A stretch of DNA of 64,000 nt, from assembly GCA_020637595.1 (NCBI GenBank), contig JACKKE010000001.1:434001-498000 (forward strand). The letters run 5' to 3'. Made by a program: the position numbers and the translations under genes. The notes under the pieces are model-generated. The model was not told the DNA's origin, did not search any database, and saw only the letters and a list, made by a program, of their open reading frames with translations. This DNA comes from Rhodobacter sp. GTDB taxonomy: Bacteria > Pseudomonadota > Alphaproteobacteria > Rhodobacterales > Rhodobacteraceae. The stretch's first letter is position 1. Each line of letters begins with the position of its first letter. This document shows, one piece after another, positions 1-8,169 of this stretch.

Positions 1-623
1 GCGGCCGGGACATAGCGGTGCTCGACGGTGACCTCGGTATGCGGGGGAAAGACCTGCGTGCGCCAGAAGGTCGATTGCAGCGACCAGCGCGGAAAGCCGT
101 CCTCGGTCAGGAAGCCGCCCTGCTTCAGCGCCTGCCGGGTCTGCGCGGGCAGGTCCGCGAGGGCGCTGTGCACGCCATAGGCATCGAAGGGCACTGGCGA
201 GACGCCGAGCGCCTGCAGATCGGCGGCGCGATCCTGCCCGTCCAGCATCACCCGGTGCTGGACCTGCAACGGGACGGGCTGGCCGTCGATCCATGTCTGG
301 AACTGCACGAAGTTGTCGGACCAGGGGTCGGGCAGGTTGCGCTCGACCTCCAACCCGCCGGGGCCAAGCTCGGGCAGCGGAAAGGCGACGATGGTTTCCA
401 CCGGGGTATCGGTCTCGTTTCGGAACACATAGCGCACCCGGATTTCCGTGGGCGAGACCGCCAGATCCTCGGACAGCATCGCCACCGCGTCGGTCTGGCG
501 CAACTCGATCCCGCCGACGCCGACACCGGCCGCCGAATCGTTGGCGAAGGCCGGCGCGGCCAGAATCCCCGCCCAAATCCCCGCCCAAATCCCGGCCAGA
601 AAAACCCCTGAAAACCCCTTCAT
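1..623 (-). CDS. DUF4424-type secreted protein (3' end outside window)
   Basis: The reverse-strand translation from the ATG at 623 starts with a hydrophobic signal peptide ending near AAPAFA, then reads NDSAAGVGVGG and later SEDLAVSPTEIRVRYVFRN and VAFPLP. That layout is what I know of DUF4424 proteins: exported, uncharacterised proteins of alphaproteobacteria. An AGGAGA ribosome-binding site lies just upstream of the start (about 629-634). The gene runs off the left edge, so 207 codons are visible. The signal peptide holds an internal repeat, GIWAGIWAGI, encoded by a 12-bp DNA repeat. No enzymatic residues are recognisable. Export is well supported; the family call is from memory of the N-terminal pattern. 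Confidence 0.7.
   Translation of the reverse strand, partial: MKGFSGVFLAGIWAGIWAGILAAPAFANDSAAGVGVGGIELRQTDAVAMLSEDLAVSPTEIRVRYVFRNETDTPVETIVAFPLPELGPGGLEVERNLPDPWSDNFVQFQTWIDGQPVPLQVQHRVMLDGQDRAADLQALGVSPVPFDAYGVHSALADLPAQTRQALKQGGFLTEDGFPRWSLQSTFWRTQVFPPHTEVTVEHRYVPA
564..597. repeat. 12-bp tandem repeat inside a signal peptide
   Basis: The unit AATCCCCGCCCA is present twice in exact tandem (564-575, 576-587) and a third, partial copy follows. Because 12 is a multiple of three, copy-number change would lengthen or shorten the hydrophobic core (GIWA units) of the DUF4424 signal peptide without a frameshift. Confidence 0.8.
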
Positions 624-732
624 GCTCTTCTCCTTTTCGCCACCCTGCCGCGGTATCAGGCCGCCCTGCCATGATGCCGGTCAATTCCGCCACACGGATG
701 CGCGAGCAATTGCCCGGGGGTGCGCCGGTTTA

Positions 733-761
733 TGGACGTGCCGCCGGGGCTGGAGTATATC
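733..761 (+). promoter_or_regulatory. Candidate promoter of dusA
   Basis: TGGACG (733-738) and TATATC (756-761) are separated by 17 bp and end 30 bp before the GTG start of dusA. The match to a housekeeping sigma-70 promoter is moderate; no transcript evidence exists here. Confidence 0.4.
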
Positions 762-791
762 AGAAAGAAACCTCTAAGCGATTGATCCCGC

Positions 792-1778
792 GTGACCCTG
801 AGCCCTGCCCCCTGGCGTCTGTCCGTCGCCCCGATGCTGGACTGGACCGACACCCACTGCCGCCAGTTCCATCGGCGGCTGAGCCGGCACGCGCTGCTTT
901 ACACGGAAATGGTCACCTCGGCGGCACTGGTGCGGGGCGGCGCACGGCACCTGCTGCGATTCGATCCCGTCGAGCAGCCGGTGGCACTGCAGCTGGGGGG
1001 CTCGGACCCGGCTGAACTGGCGCAGGCGGCACGGATGGGCGCGGACGAGGGGTATGGAGAGGTCAACCTCAACGTCGGCTGTCCCTCGGACCGGGTGCAG
1101 TCGGGATGTTTCGGCGCCGTTCTGATGAAAACGCCGGGTCTGGTGGGCGAGTGCCTGGCGGCGATGCGCGCGGCCTGCGATGCCGAAATCACCGTGAAAT
1201 GCCGGATCGGCGTCGATGATCAGGATCCCGAACAGGCCCTGCCTGCGTTTCTGGATGCGGTGCGTGGCGCGGGCGTCAAACGGGTGATCATCCATGCCCG
1301 CAAGGCCTGGCTGCAGGGGCTCTCGCCCAAGGAAAACCGCGAGATCCCGCCGCTGGACTATGACATCGCGGAACGGATGCTGACCGCCTATCCTGACCTG
1401 ACGCTGTGTGTGAACGGCGGCGTGGCCACTCTTGATGAGGCCGAGGCGCTGCTGGCGCGGGGCTTTGCCGGGGTGATGATCGGGCGCGCGGCCTATCACC
1501 AGCCCTATGACATCCTCGGCGCGGCCGACCGGCGGATCTTTGGCCGCCCGGGACCGGATGCCGACCCGGTGGATGTCGCCGAGTCCATGCGCCCGGTGAT
1601 TGCCGCGCATATGGCGCAGGGCGGCAAGATTCTGGGCGTCACCCGACACATGCTGGGACTTTTCGCCGGGCGCACCGGCGCGCGGGCCTGGCGGCGGGCG
1701 CTGTCCGAGATGCATGACGGGACGCTGGCAGAGTATGACGCGCTGATCGCGGGTCTGCGGGAGAGGATGGCGGCATGA
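792..1778 (+). CDS. dusA: tRNA-dihydrouridine synthase A
   Basis: This flavoenzyme reduces uridine to dihydrouridine in the tRNA D-loop. The 328-residue product is a TIM barrel beginning with the family signature APMLDWTD (residues 13-20); the catalytic cysteine is Cys97 in NVGCPSDRVQ, and the FMN-binding stretch VNGGVATLDEA and GVMIGRAAYHQP follow later. The long N-terminal shared pattern and the DILG tail fit DusA rather than DusB or DusC. The start is GTG, which places APML at the normal distance from the N-terminus. The stop overlaps the next gene by 4 bp (ATGA), so the two are probably co-transcribed. Confidence 0.93.
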   Translation: MTLSPAPWRLSVAPMLDWTDTHCRQFHRRLSRHALLYTEMVTSAALVRGGARHLLRFDPVEQPVALQLGGSDPAELAQAARMGADEGYGEVNLNVGCPSDRVQSGCFGAVLMKTPGLVGECLAAMRAACDAEITVKCRIGVDDQDPEQALPAFLDAVRGAGVKRVIIHARKAWLQGLSPKENREIPPLDYDIAERMLTAYPDLTLCVNGGVATLDEAEALLARGFAGVMIGRAAYHQPYDILGAADRRIFGRPGPDADPVDVAESMRPVIAAHMAQGGKILGVTRHMLGLFAGRTGARAWRRALSEMHDGTLAEYDALIAGLRERMAA

Positions 1779-3154
1779 AACGGATCGTGGCGGCTCTTTC
1801 TCTGGCGGCTCTCTCGGCCTGTGCGCCGGCGGATCAGGTGCAGCGGCTCGACTCGCAGGCCGGAGCGACCGCGCCGGTCACCGCCTATCGCCCGGGCACG
1901 CCCGATCCGCTGCCCGCCGGGCGCTCGAATGCCGAGATGGTGCGCGATTTCCTGGAATTGGGCTTTGCGATGGAGAGCGGCCGCCCGATCGGCCAGTTCT
2001 CGCGTTTTGAGGGGCCCGTGCGGGTGGCGGTGCTGGGCACCGCCCCGGGCCAGGCCACGTCTGATCTAGACCGGCTGATCGCCCGGCTGCGCGCCGAGGC
2101 CGGCATTGACATCGCCCGCACCAACGCCCCGTCTGCCGATGAAAACGCGATCACCGTCGAATTCCTGCCGCGTCGGCAAATGCAGGCGGTGGTGCCCTCG
2201 GCGGCCTGTTTCGTGGTGCCCAATGTCGACAGCTGGGATGCGTTCGTCGCCAACCGCCGCAGCCCGCTGATCGACTGGACGCAGGTGGTCCAGCGCCACC
2301 GCGCGGCGGTCTTCGTGCCGTCGGACACCACCCCGCAAGAGGTGCGTGACTGCCTGCACGAGGAAATCGGCCAGGCGCTGGGGCCGTTGAACGACCTGTT
2401 CCGCCTGTCGGACAGCATCTTCAACGACGACAATTTCCAGACCACGCTGACCGGCTTCGACATGCTGCTGCTGCGCGTCTGGAACGCGCCGGACCTGGCG
2501 CCGGGCATGACCCGGGATCAGGTCGCCGCACGGCTGCCAACCCTGTTCAACCGGCTGAACCCGGCCGGGCGGCGCCATGATGGGGTCGATGCCGGCATCA
2601 CGCCGCGCGCCTGGCAGCAGGCCATCGAACAGGCGCTGTCCTCGGACGGCGGGCTGACGCGGCGGCGGGCCGGGGCGGCGCGCGCGCTGTCGTTGGCGCG
2701 GGCGCAGGGTTGGCAGGACAACCGCCTCGCCCTCAGCCTGATGCTCTCGGCCCGGCTGGCGCCGCGCGATCAGGGCGAGGCCGCACTGGACCAGCTGCTG
2801 ACCGCGGCGCAACTTTACCGCGCGGCCCCCGGCGGCGAGGTGCATGCGGCGCATATCGACATGCACCTGGCGGTGCAGGCGCTGGCCAACGGCCAGACCG
2901 ACGCGGTGCTGGAGCTGACCGGCCGCGCCCTGCCCGTCGCCATGCGCAGCGAGAACGCGGCCTTTGTTGCCTCGCTGGCCTTCATCCGCGCCGAGGCCCT
3001 GACCCTGCAAGGCCGCGACGCCGAGGCGCAGCGGCTGAGGCTCGACTCGATGGCCGCCGCGCGCTATGGCTTCGGCTCCGAGGCGGCGGTTCGCGCCCGG
3101 ATGGACGAAATCGCCCAGATCGGCAGCGCGGCGCAACGGCTTGCGCGGTTGTGA
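1775..3154 (+). CDS. DUF2927 lipoprotein
   Basis: A 459-residue protein starting with MKRIVAALSLAALSAC, a lipoprotein signal whose lipobox LSAC gives Cys16 as the lipidated residue. The central part (about residues 50-260, including CLHEEIGQALGPLNDLF and SIFNDD) resembles the DUF2927 domain described in Rhodobacterales; HEEIGQALG also looks like a relict or cryptic zinc-peptidase helix, but I cannot show activity. The C-terminal third is Ala/Leu-rich and helical, possibly TPR-like. It overlaps dusA by 4 bp, so translational coupling is likely. Envelope-anchored; function unknown. Confidence 0.7.
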   Translation: MKRIVAALSLAALSACAPADQVQRLDSQAGATAPVTAYRPGTPDPLPAGRSNAEMVRDFLELGFAMESGRPIGQFSRFEGPVRVAVLGTAPGQATSDLDRLIARLRAEAGIDIARTNAPSADENAITVEFLPRRQMQAVVPSAACFVVPNVDSWDAFVANRRSPLIDWTQVVQRHRAAVFVPSDTTPQEVRDCLHEEIGQALGPLNDLFRLSDSIFNDDNFQTTLTGFDMLLLRVWNAPDLAPGMTRDQVAARLPTLFNRLNPAGRRHDGVDAGITPRAWQQAIEQALSSDGGLTRRRAGAARALSLARAQGWQDNRLALSLMLSARLAPRDQGEAALDQLLTAAQLYRAAPGGEVHAAHIDMHLAVQALANGQTDAVLELTGRALPVAMRSENAAFVASLAFIRAEALTLQGRDAEAQRLRLDSMAAARYGFGSEAAVRARMDEIAQIGSAAQRLARL

Positions 3155-3186
3155 CCCAGGGCTAACGGGGGGCCACGGGAGCATCC

Positions 3187-3351
3187 ATGATCATCATCGC
3201 AGGTCTCGTCATCGGCGCTGTCTGGGGCATCGTGCATGCCCGCCGCAACGGCGGCACTGGCTTTGACGTCGCGCAATACGCCGCAGTCTGGGCGCTGATC
3301 GGGGTGATCCTGGCGACCTTCGCCTCACTCGGGCTGGAACGGGTGTTCTGA
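3187..3351 (+). CDS. 54-residue membrane protein
   Basis: Too short for most gene finders. The ATG at 3187 opens a frame of 54 codons: an N-terminal hydrophobic helix (MIIIAGLVIGAVWGIVHA), a short polar linker with HARRNGG, and a second hydrophobic helix ending LGLERVF. Its TGA shares one base with the ATG of the following VWA gene (TGATG), a strong sign that it is translated and coupled. Two short transmembrane helices in a hairpin are predicted. It has no recognisable family beyond that. The close coupling suggests a job related to the VWA protein. Confidence 0.72.
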   Translation: MIIIAGLVIGAVWGIVHARRNGGTGFDVAQYAAVWALIGVILATFASLGLERVF

Positions 3352-4535
3352 TGTTTCGCCCGTTTCTGGAACAGCTGCGCCAACACGCCGTTCCGGTGAC
3401 CCTGCGCGAATACCTGGGATTTCTCGAGGCGCTCAAGGTCGGGCTGGCGCAGTTCGATCCCGAGGGGTTCTATTACCTTGCCCGCACCACGATGGTGAAG
3501 GACGAGAAGCACATCGACCGCTTTGACCGTGCCTTTGCCGCCGCCTTCAAGGGCCTCGACGAGATCACCCCCGAGGCGGTGATCCAGGCGGTGGACCTGC
3601 CCGCGGAGTGGCTGCAGAAGCTGGCCGAAAAGCACCTGACCGACGAGGAACGCGCCGAGATCGAGGCGCTCGGCGGGTTCGAGAAGCTGATGGAGACGCT
3701 GAAAAAGCGCCTCGAAGAGCAGAAGGAGCGCCATCAGGGGGGCTCGAAATGGATCGGCACCGCCGGCACCTCGCCCTTTGGCGCCTATGGCTATAACCCC
3801 GAGGGGGTGCGCATCGGCCAGAAGGAGGGCCGTCAGGGAAAGGCGGTCAAGGTCTGGGACAAGCGCGAATTCCGCAACTTCGACGATTCGGTGGAACTGG
3901 GCACGCGCAACATCAAGGTCGCGCTGAAACGGCTGCGCAACTGGGCGCGCGACGGGGCCGAGCAGGAGCTGGACCTCGACGGCACGATCCGCGCCACCGC
4001 CGAGCAGGGTTGGCTGGACGTCAAAACCCGGCCCGAGCGGCGCAACGCGGTCAAGGTGCTGCTGTTTCTCGACGTCGGCGGCTCGATGGACCCCTATGTC
4101 AAGGTTGTCGAAGAACTGTTCAGCGCCGCCAAGGCCGAGTTCAAGCACCTCGAATACTATTACTTCCACAACTGCCTCTATGAATTCGTCTGGCGCGACA
4201 ACGCGCGGCGCTGGAACGAACGCACGCCGACCTGGGAGGTGCTGCGCACCTACGGGCCGGACTACAAGTGCATTTTCGTGGGCGATGCGAACATGTCGCC
4301 CTATGAGGTCGCCTATGTCGGTGGCGCCAACGAGCACTGGAACGAAGAATCCGGCGCGACCTGGTTGCAGCGCGCGCGCGATCAGTGGCCGCAGCATCTG
4401 TGGATCAACCCGACGCCGGAAAAATACTGGCAGCATTCGCATTCGATCCGCCTGATCACCGAGATCTTTGACAACCGGATGGTCGGCATGACGCTGGACG
4501 GGCTGACCCAGGGGATGCGGCTGCTGGGCCGATGA
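3351..4535 (+). CDS. VWA/CoxE-like protein with altered metal site
   Basis: A 394-residue protein whose C-terminal half is a von Willebrand factor A domain of the CoxE-like type. The N-terminal half (MFRPFLEQLRQHAVPVTLREYLGFLEALK) matches the helical domain usually found before such VWA modules. The metal-ion-dependent adhesion site reads D241-V-G-G-S, where the canonical form is DxSxS, so one metal-coordinating serine is replaced by glycine. Such proteins usually work with MoxR AAA+ ATPases in assembling or inserting cofactors into large complexes. No MoxR partner is adjacent here; the nearest is at 16340. The stop codon lies in a 14-bp tandem repeat. Confidence 0.85.
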   Translation: MFRPFLEQLRQHAVPVTLREYLGFLEALKVGLAQFDPEGFYYLARTTMVKDEKHIDRFDRAFAAAFKGLDEITPEAVIQAVDLPAEWLQKLAEKHLTDEERAEIEALGGFEKLMETLKKRLEEQKERHQGGSKWIGTAGTSPFGAYGYNPEGVRIGQKEGRQGKAVKVWDKREFRNFDDSVELGTRNIKVALKRLRNWARDGAEQELDLDGTIRATAEQGWLDVKTRPERRNAVKVLLFLDVGGSMDPYVKVVEELFSAAKAEFKHLEYYYFHNCLYEFVWRDNARRWNERTPTWEVLRTYGPDYKCIFVGDANMSPYEVAYVGGANEHWNEESGATWLQRARDQWPQHLWINPTPEKYWQHSHSIRLITEIFDNRMVGMTLDGLTQGMRLLGR

Positions 4536-4570
4536 CTTTGGGCCGATGGCTTTGGGCCGATGGCTTTGGG
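4525..4570. repeat. 14-bp tandem repeat across a stop codon
   Basis: The unit TGGGCCGATGRCTT is repeated three times (4525-4538, 4539-4552, 4553-4566) and then decays. The VWA gene's TGA (4533-4535) arises in the first unit because GATGAC differs from GATGGC by one base. The repeat therefore straddles the end of the coding region and the start of the peroxiredoxin promoter region. Confidence 0.85.
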
Positions 4571-4578
4571 CTGCGACT

Positions 4579-4642
4579 TGCAAATGCTGCATTGCAGATA
4601 GATCTATTTCGCAGTTGCGAAGCAACTTGGAATCGCTCTAAA
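4579..4642. promoter_or_regulatory. Palindrome-rich control region of the peroxiredoxin gene
   Basis: Four dyad elements lie within 64 bp: TGCAAATGCTGCATTGCA (4579-4596, imperfect), ATAGATCTAT (4598-4607, perfect), TTCGCAGTTGCGAA (4608-4621, perfect arms of 6) and CTTGGAATCGCTCTAAA (4626-4642). The last matches 12 of 14 arm positions of TTTAGAA-N3-TTCTAAA, the form I recall for the Irr/ICE iron-control element of alphaproteobacteria. Iron or peroxide control is inference. A weak -35-like TTGCAG (4646-4651) follows. Confidence 0.5.
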
Positions 4643-4690
4643 TCGTTGCAGGCGGCACGACTGTGTCGGCTAACATATTGCAATTCAACG

Positions 4691-5251
<561 letters not shown>

Positions 5252-5273
5252 TCGCAGGTTCCGCGCCGGATCG

Positions 5274-5300
5274 AGGGGCGTCCCGCGGGGCGCCCCTTTT
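5274..5300 (+). terminator. Rho-independent terminator after the peroxiredoxin gene
   Basis: AGGGGCG (5274-5280) pairs with CGCCCCT (5291-5297), with a GC-rich inner palindrome CCCGCGGG, followed by TTTT. It sits 22 bp after the stop codon. Confidence 0.75.
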
Positions 5301-5393
5301 GTCATGCGCCGGATGCATGCCGTCACGCCCCTCACGGCATGGACTTGGCCCTGCGCCCGCGTTATTTCAGATCCACCCCGAGGAGGAAGCCCG

Positions 5394-6344
5394 ATGCGCG
5401 ATCTCAAGCTGCCCGACCAGCGTCACCCGGAAAAGGCCCATCGCCCCGATCAGGCGCAGCCGAAGAAACCGGCGTGGATCCGCGTCAAGGCACCCGGTGG
5501 TGCGACCTATAACGAGACCCGCCAGATCATGCGCGAGCACAAGCTGGCGACGGTCTGCGAAGAGGCGGGTTGCCCGAACGTTGGCGAGTGCTGGAGCCAG
5601 CGCCACGCGACGATGATGATCATGGGCGAGATCTGCACGCGCGGCTGCACCTTCTGCAATGTCGCAACCGGCAAGCCCGCGGCCCTCGATGCCTTCGAGC
5701 CCGGGCGCGTCGCTGATGCGGTGGCCAAGCTGGGGCTGAAGCATGTGGTGATCACCTCGGTCGACCGCGACGACGTGGCCGATGGCGGCGCCGAGCATTT
5801 TGCGCAGACCATTCGCGCCGTGCGCCACCGCGCGCCGCAAACGACGATCGAGATCCTGACGCCGGATTTCCTGCGCTGCGGGCCCGAGGCGCTGGAGGTG
5901 GTGGTTGCCGCCCGCCCCGACGTGTTCAACCACAATCTGGAAACCGTGCCGGGCCTTTACCCTTCGGTGCGTCCCGGCGCGCGCTATTTTCATTCGCTGC
6001 GCCTTCTGCAGCGGGTCAAGGACCTGGATCCGTCGATCTTTACCAAGTCGGGGATCATGGTCGGCCTGGGCGAGGACCGGCAGGGTGTGCTGCAGGTGAT
6101 GGACGACATGCGCTCGGCCGATGTCGATTTCCTGACCATCGGCCAGTATCTGCAACCGACGCCGAAACACCACCGCGTCGACCGCTTCGTTACGCCCGAA
6201 GAATTCGCCAGCTACGAAAAGGCGGCCTATGGCAAGGGGTTCCTGATGGTTTCGGCCACGCCGCTGACGCGCTCGTCCTATCACGCCGGCGACGATTTCG
6301 CCCGCCTGCGCGACGCCCGGAACGCCAAGCTGGGCCTGGCCTGA
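5394..6344 (+). CDS. lipA: Lipoyl synthase
   Basis: A radical-SAM enzyme that inserts two sulfurs into octanoyl groups on the E2 and H-protein lipoyl domains. The 316-residue product carries the auxiliary-cluster cysteines Cys55, Cys60 and Cys66 (CEEAGCPNVGEC) and the radical-SAM triad Cys81, Cys85, Cys88 (CTRGCTFC), and ends with RSSYHAGDDF, which contains the C-terminal serine ligand region of LipA. The ATG at 5394 is preceded by AGGAGGAAG at a good distance; an upstream in-frame ATG at 5304 lacks this. The next gene begins 3 bp later, so co-transcription is likely. Confidence 0.96.
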   Translation: MRDLKLPDQRHPEKAHRPDQAQPKKPAWIRVKAPGGATYNETRQIMREHKLATVCEEAGCPNVGECWSQRHATMMIMGEICTRGCTFCNVATGKPAALDAFEPGRVADAVAKLGLKHVVITSVDRDDVADGGAEHFAQTIRAVRHRAPQTTIEILTPDFLRCGPEALEVVVAARPDVFNHNLETVPGLYPSVRPGARYFHSLRLLQRVKDLDPSIFTKSGIMVGLGEDRQGVLQVMDDMRSADVDFLTIGQYLQPTPKHHRVDRFVTPEEFASYEKAAYGKGFLMVSATPLTRSSYHAGDDFARLRDARNAKLGLA

Positions 6345-6347
6345 ACA

Positions 6348-6851
6348 GTGGCGCAGTGCAAGGACTGCGGGCAAAGCATCGGCTTCCTGACGGCAACTGG
6401 AAATCAGGGGCGCTGCGATGACTGCTATGTTACCTGGGCGCAATCGGGTTCCAAAGACCCATCCGCTGTTCAGGCACGCCGTAAGCAAGAGGAAGGCACC
6501 GCCGAGCGCGCCGCCATCGAGGCTGCTCTCCTGACCACCGAAACCGCGCCAAACCTGCCGATTGCCGAGCGGATCGAGATCGTGACCGCGGAATGCGCCT
6601 TTGGCATGAACATGTTCAAGGACCTGTTCGCTGGCGTTCGTGACATCGTCGGCGGGCGGTCCAAGGCCGTTCAGAACACCATGCATGACGCCCGCCGCAC
6701 CGCGCTTTTCGAACTCAAGCGCGAAGCCTGGCTGGTGGGGGCTGATGCCGTGGTCGGCGTCGACCTGGATCATGTGGAACTGTCGAGCGCCGGCAGCATG
6801 GTGATGCTGGTCGCCAGCGGCACTGCGGTGCGCCTGTCCCCCGCTCAATAA
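6348..6851 (+). CDS. Zinc-ribbon plus YbjQ-type (DUF74) protein
   Basis: 167 residues from a GTG start. The N-terminus has a zinc-ribbon-like set Cys4, Cys7, Cys23 and Cys26 (CKDC, CDDC). After a linker, residues about 85-165 (IEIVTAECAFGMNMFKD, MHDARRTALFELKREAWLVGADAVVGVDLDH) match the YbjQ/DUF74 fold, a pentameric ring fold often labelled heavy-metal-binding. Role unproven. It follows lipA by 3 bp and overlaps the convergent MarR gene by 7 bp at the 3' end. Confidence 0.8.
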   Translation: MAQCKDCGQSIGFLTATGNQGRCDDCYVTWAQSGSKDPSAVQARRKQEEGTAERAAIEAALLTTETAPNLPIAERIEIVTAECAFGMNMFKDLFAGVRDIVGGRSKAVQNTMHDARRTALFELKREAWLVGADAVVGVDLDHVELSSAGSMVMLVASGTAVRLSPAQ

Positions 6852-7363
6852 ATATACCGGATCTGGTCGGTCCAGTAGCGTTCCATCCGCCGCAGCACCC
6901 CGTTGATCCGGTCGAGGTCGTCGGCCTCGATCACCCCCTTGGCGACCAGCCCTTCGGCGTGGCGGGAAAACAGCTCGGCCACCACCGTGCGCACCTCATG
7001 TCCGCGGGGGGTCAGGCTGACGCGCACGGACCGGCGGTCGATCTCGCACCGGGAGTGATGCATATAGCCGTTCTCGACGAGCTTCTTGAGATTGTAGGAC
7101 ACGTTCGAGCCCTGGTAATAGCCCCGCGTCTTCAACTCGCCCGCTGTCACCTCATTATCGGCGATGTTGAACAGCAACAGCGCCTGCACCGCGTTGATGT
7201 CGAGGATCGCCAGGCGTTCGAATTCGTCCTTGATGACATCGAGCAACAGCCGATGCAGGCGTTCGACCAGCGACAGGCTGTCCAGGTAACCGGTCAGGAA
7301 AGCACTGGCACCGGCAAGCTGAGAACTGTCTTTCGGGGGTTTGAAGCTGCTGTGAATGCTCAT
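6845..7363 (-). CDS. MarR-family regulator (LdtR-like)
   Basis: A 172-residue winged-helix regulator. The core NAVQALLLFNIADNEVTAGELKTRGYYQGSNVSYNLKKLVENGY followed by DRRSVRVSLTPRG is the MarR wHTH and wing; this particular wording is what I recall for LdtR, the regulator of an L,D-transpeptidase in Liberibacter and relatives. The start is placed at the ATG at 7363 (MSIHSSFK); an in-frame ATG 18 codons upstream adds an unlikely basic tail. The intergenic region in front contains a 16-bp inverted repeat that could be its operator. It overlaps the convergent YbjQ gene by 7 bp. Confidence 0.85.
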   Translation of the reverse strand: MSIHSSFKPPKDSSQLAGASAFLTGYLDSLSLVERLHRLLLDVIKDEFERLAILDINAVQALLLFNIADNEVTAGELKTRGYYQGSNVSYNLKKLVENGYMHHSRCEIDRRSVRVSLTPRGHEVRTVVAELFSRHAEGLVAKGVIEADDLDRINGVLRRMERYWTDQIRYIY

Positions 7364-7476
7364 TCGGGACTCCGGCCGCGACCTGTTTCGACCAGTTTGA
7401 CGACAAAAAGCGAACATCCGGTTAAGCCGCGGGCGCGCGCCCCGATCACGAAAGAGCCAACGCCGATCTTATCAAG

Positions 7477-7492
7477 TTGACTGTTTGGTCAA
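7477..7492. promoter_or_regulatory. Candidate MarR operator
   Basis: TTGAC-TGTTTG-GTCAA is a perfect 5-bp inverted repeat with a 6-bp spacer between the divergent MarR gene and the secreted-protein gene. Its left arm could also serve as a -35 box (TTGACT) for the plus-strand gene, with AAAGAT at 7501-7506 as a poor -10. This would let the regulator block that promoter. Confidence 0.45.
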
Positions 7493-7534
7493 AGAGTGGA
7501 AAAGATCCGGCGTTCACCCATCGGAGATCCCCTT

Positions 7535-7999
7535 ATGAACATGATTTCAAAAGTTATTTTTACGGCCATCGCGAGCGCGATCCTGCCCGTTGCGGCCTCG
7601 GCCAGCTGCCCCAGCTACGCTGTCTCGGGCCTGCCGATCAACCACAGCTCCGACGAGGTCTGGACGCCACAGCGCCATTCGGTGATTGCCGGCGGCAATA
7701 TCGACCTGGCCAGCTGCCCGTCGGTGCCCGGGCACGGCCATATCATCGAGCACCCCGATTTCACCCTATACTACGATGCACAGGCCCGCGGCCGGGCGCT
7801 CGAATTCCGGGTGACGGCCAGCTGCGACACGGTTCTGCTGGTCAACACGGCAACGGCGCAATGGGTGTTCAGCGACGACGACACCGACCTGAACCCGCGC
7901 ATCCGCGTCGCGGATGCACCGGACGGGCGCTATGACATCTGGGTCGGCACCTTTGCCGGCGCGACCTGTGACGCGGTGCTGAGCGTCGAGTCCTTCTGA
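7535..7999 (+). CDS. Small secreted protein, one copy of a repeated domain
   Basis: 154 residues: signal peptide (cleavage after about residue 23, AASA) then a single beta-rich domain with four or more cysteines (SCPSY, ASCPSVPGHGH, SCDTVLL, ATCDAV) and the endings QWVFSDDDTDLNPRIRV and GRYDIWVGTFAG. The wording CDT-LLVN-W-F-DD and G-YDIWVGT recalls pre-peptidase C-terminal-like beta-sandwich modules, but no protease domain is present. The next gene encodes two more copies. Disulfide-stabilised and periplasmic or extracellular; function unknown. The start ATG at 7535 gives a clean signal peptide. Confidence 0.82.
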   Translation: MNMISKVIFTAIASAILPVAASASCPSYAVSGLPINHSSDEVWTPQRHSVIAGGNIDLASCPSVPGHGHIIEHPDFTLYYDAQARGRALEFRVTASCDTVLLVNTATAQWVFSDDDTDLNPRIRVADAPDGRYDIWVGTFAGATCDAVLSVESF

Positions 8000-8013
8000 C
8001 CGGATGGTCCTTG

Positions 8014-8035
8014 CGGGCCCCCTTGCCGGGGCCCG
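8014..8035. other. Intergenic GC hairpin
   Basis: CGGGCCCC and GGGGCCCG form a perfect 8-bp stem with a 6-nt loop 14 bp after the stop of the small secreted-protein gene. It lacks a T-run, so it may be an mRNA-stabilising or pause structure rather than an intrinsic terminator. Confidence 0.5.
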
Positions 8036-8169
8036 TGTCTCATGGCGCGGCGCCCGAGGCGTTTCGGGAAACTCACCGTTTCCTGAAGCTCGATCCACTG
8101 CCAAGGCCCTTGACTGAAACCGGAATTGGCCCCACGCTCGCCGCCGCTTACCATTTTCAGGAGCACCCT

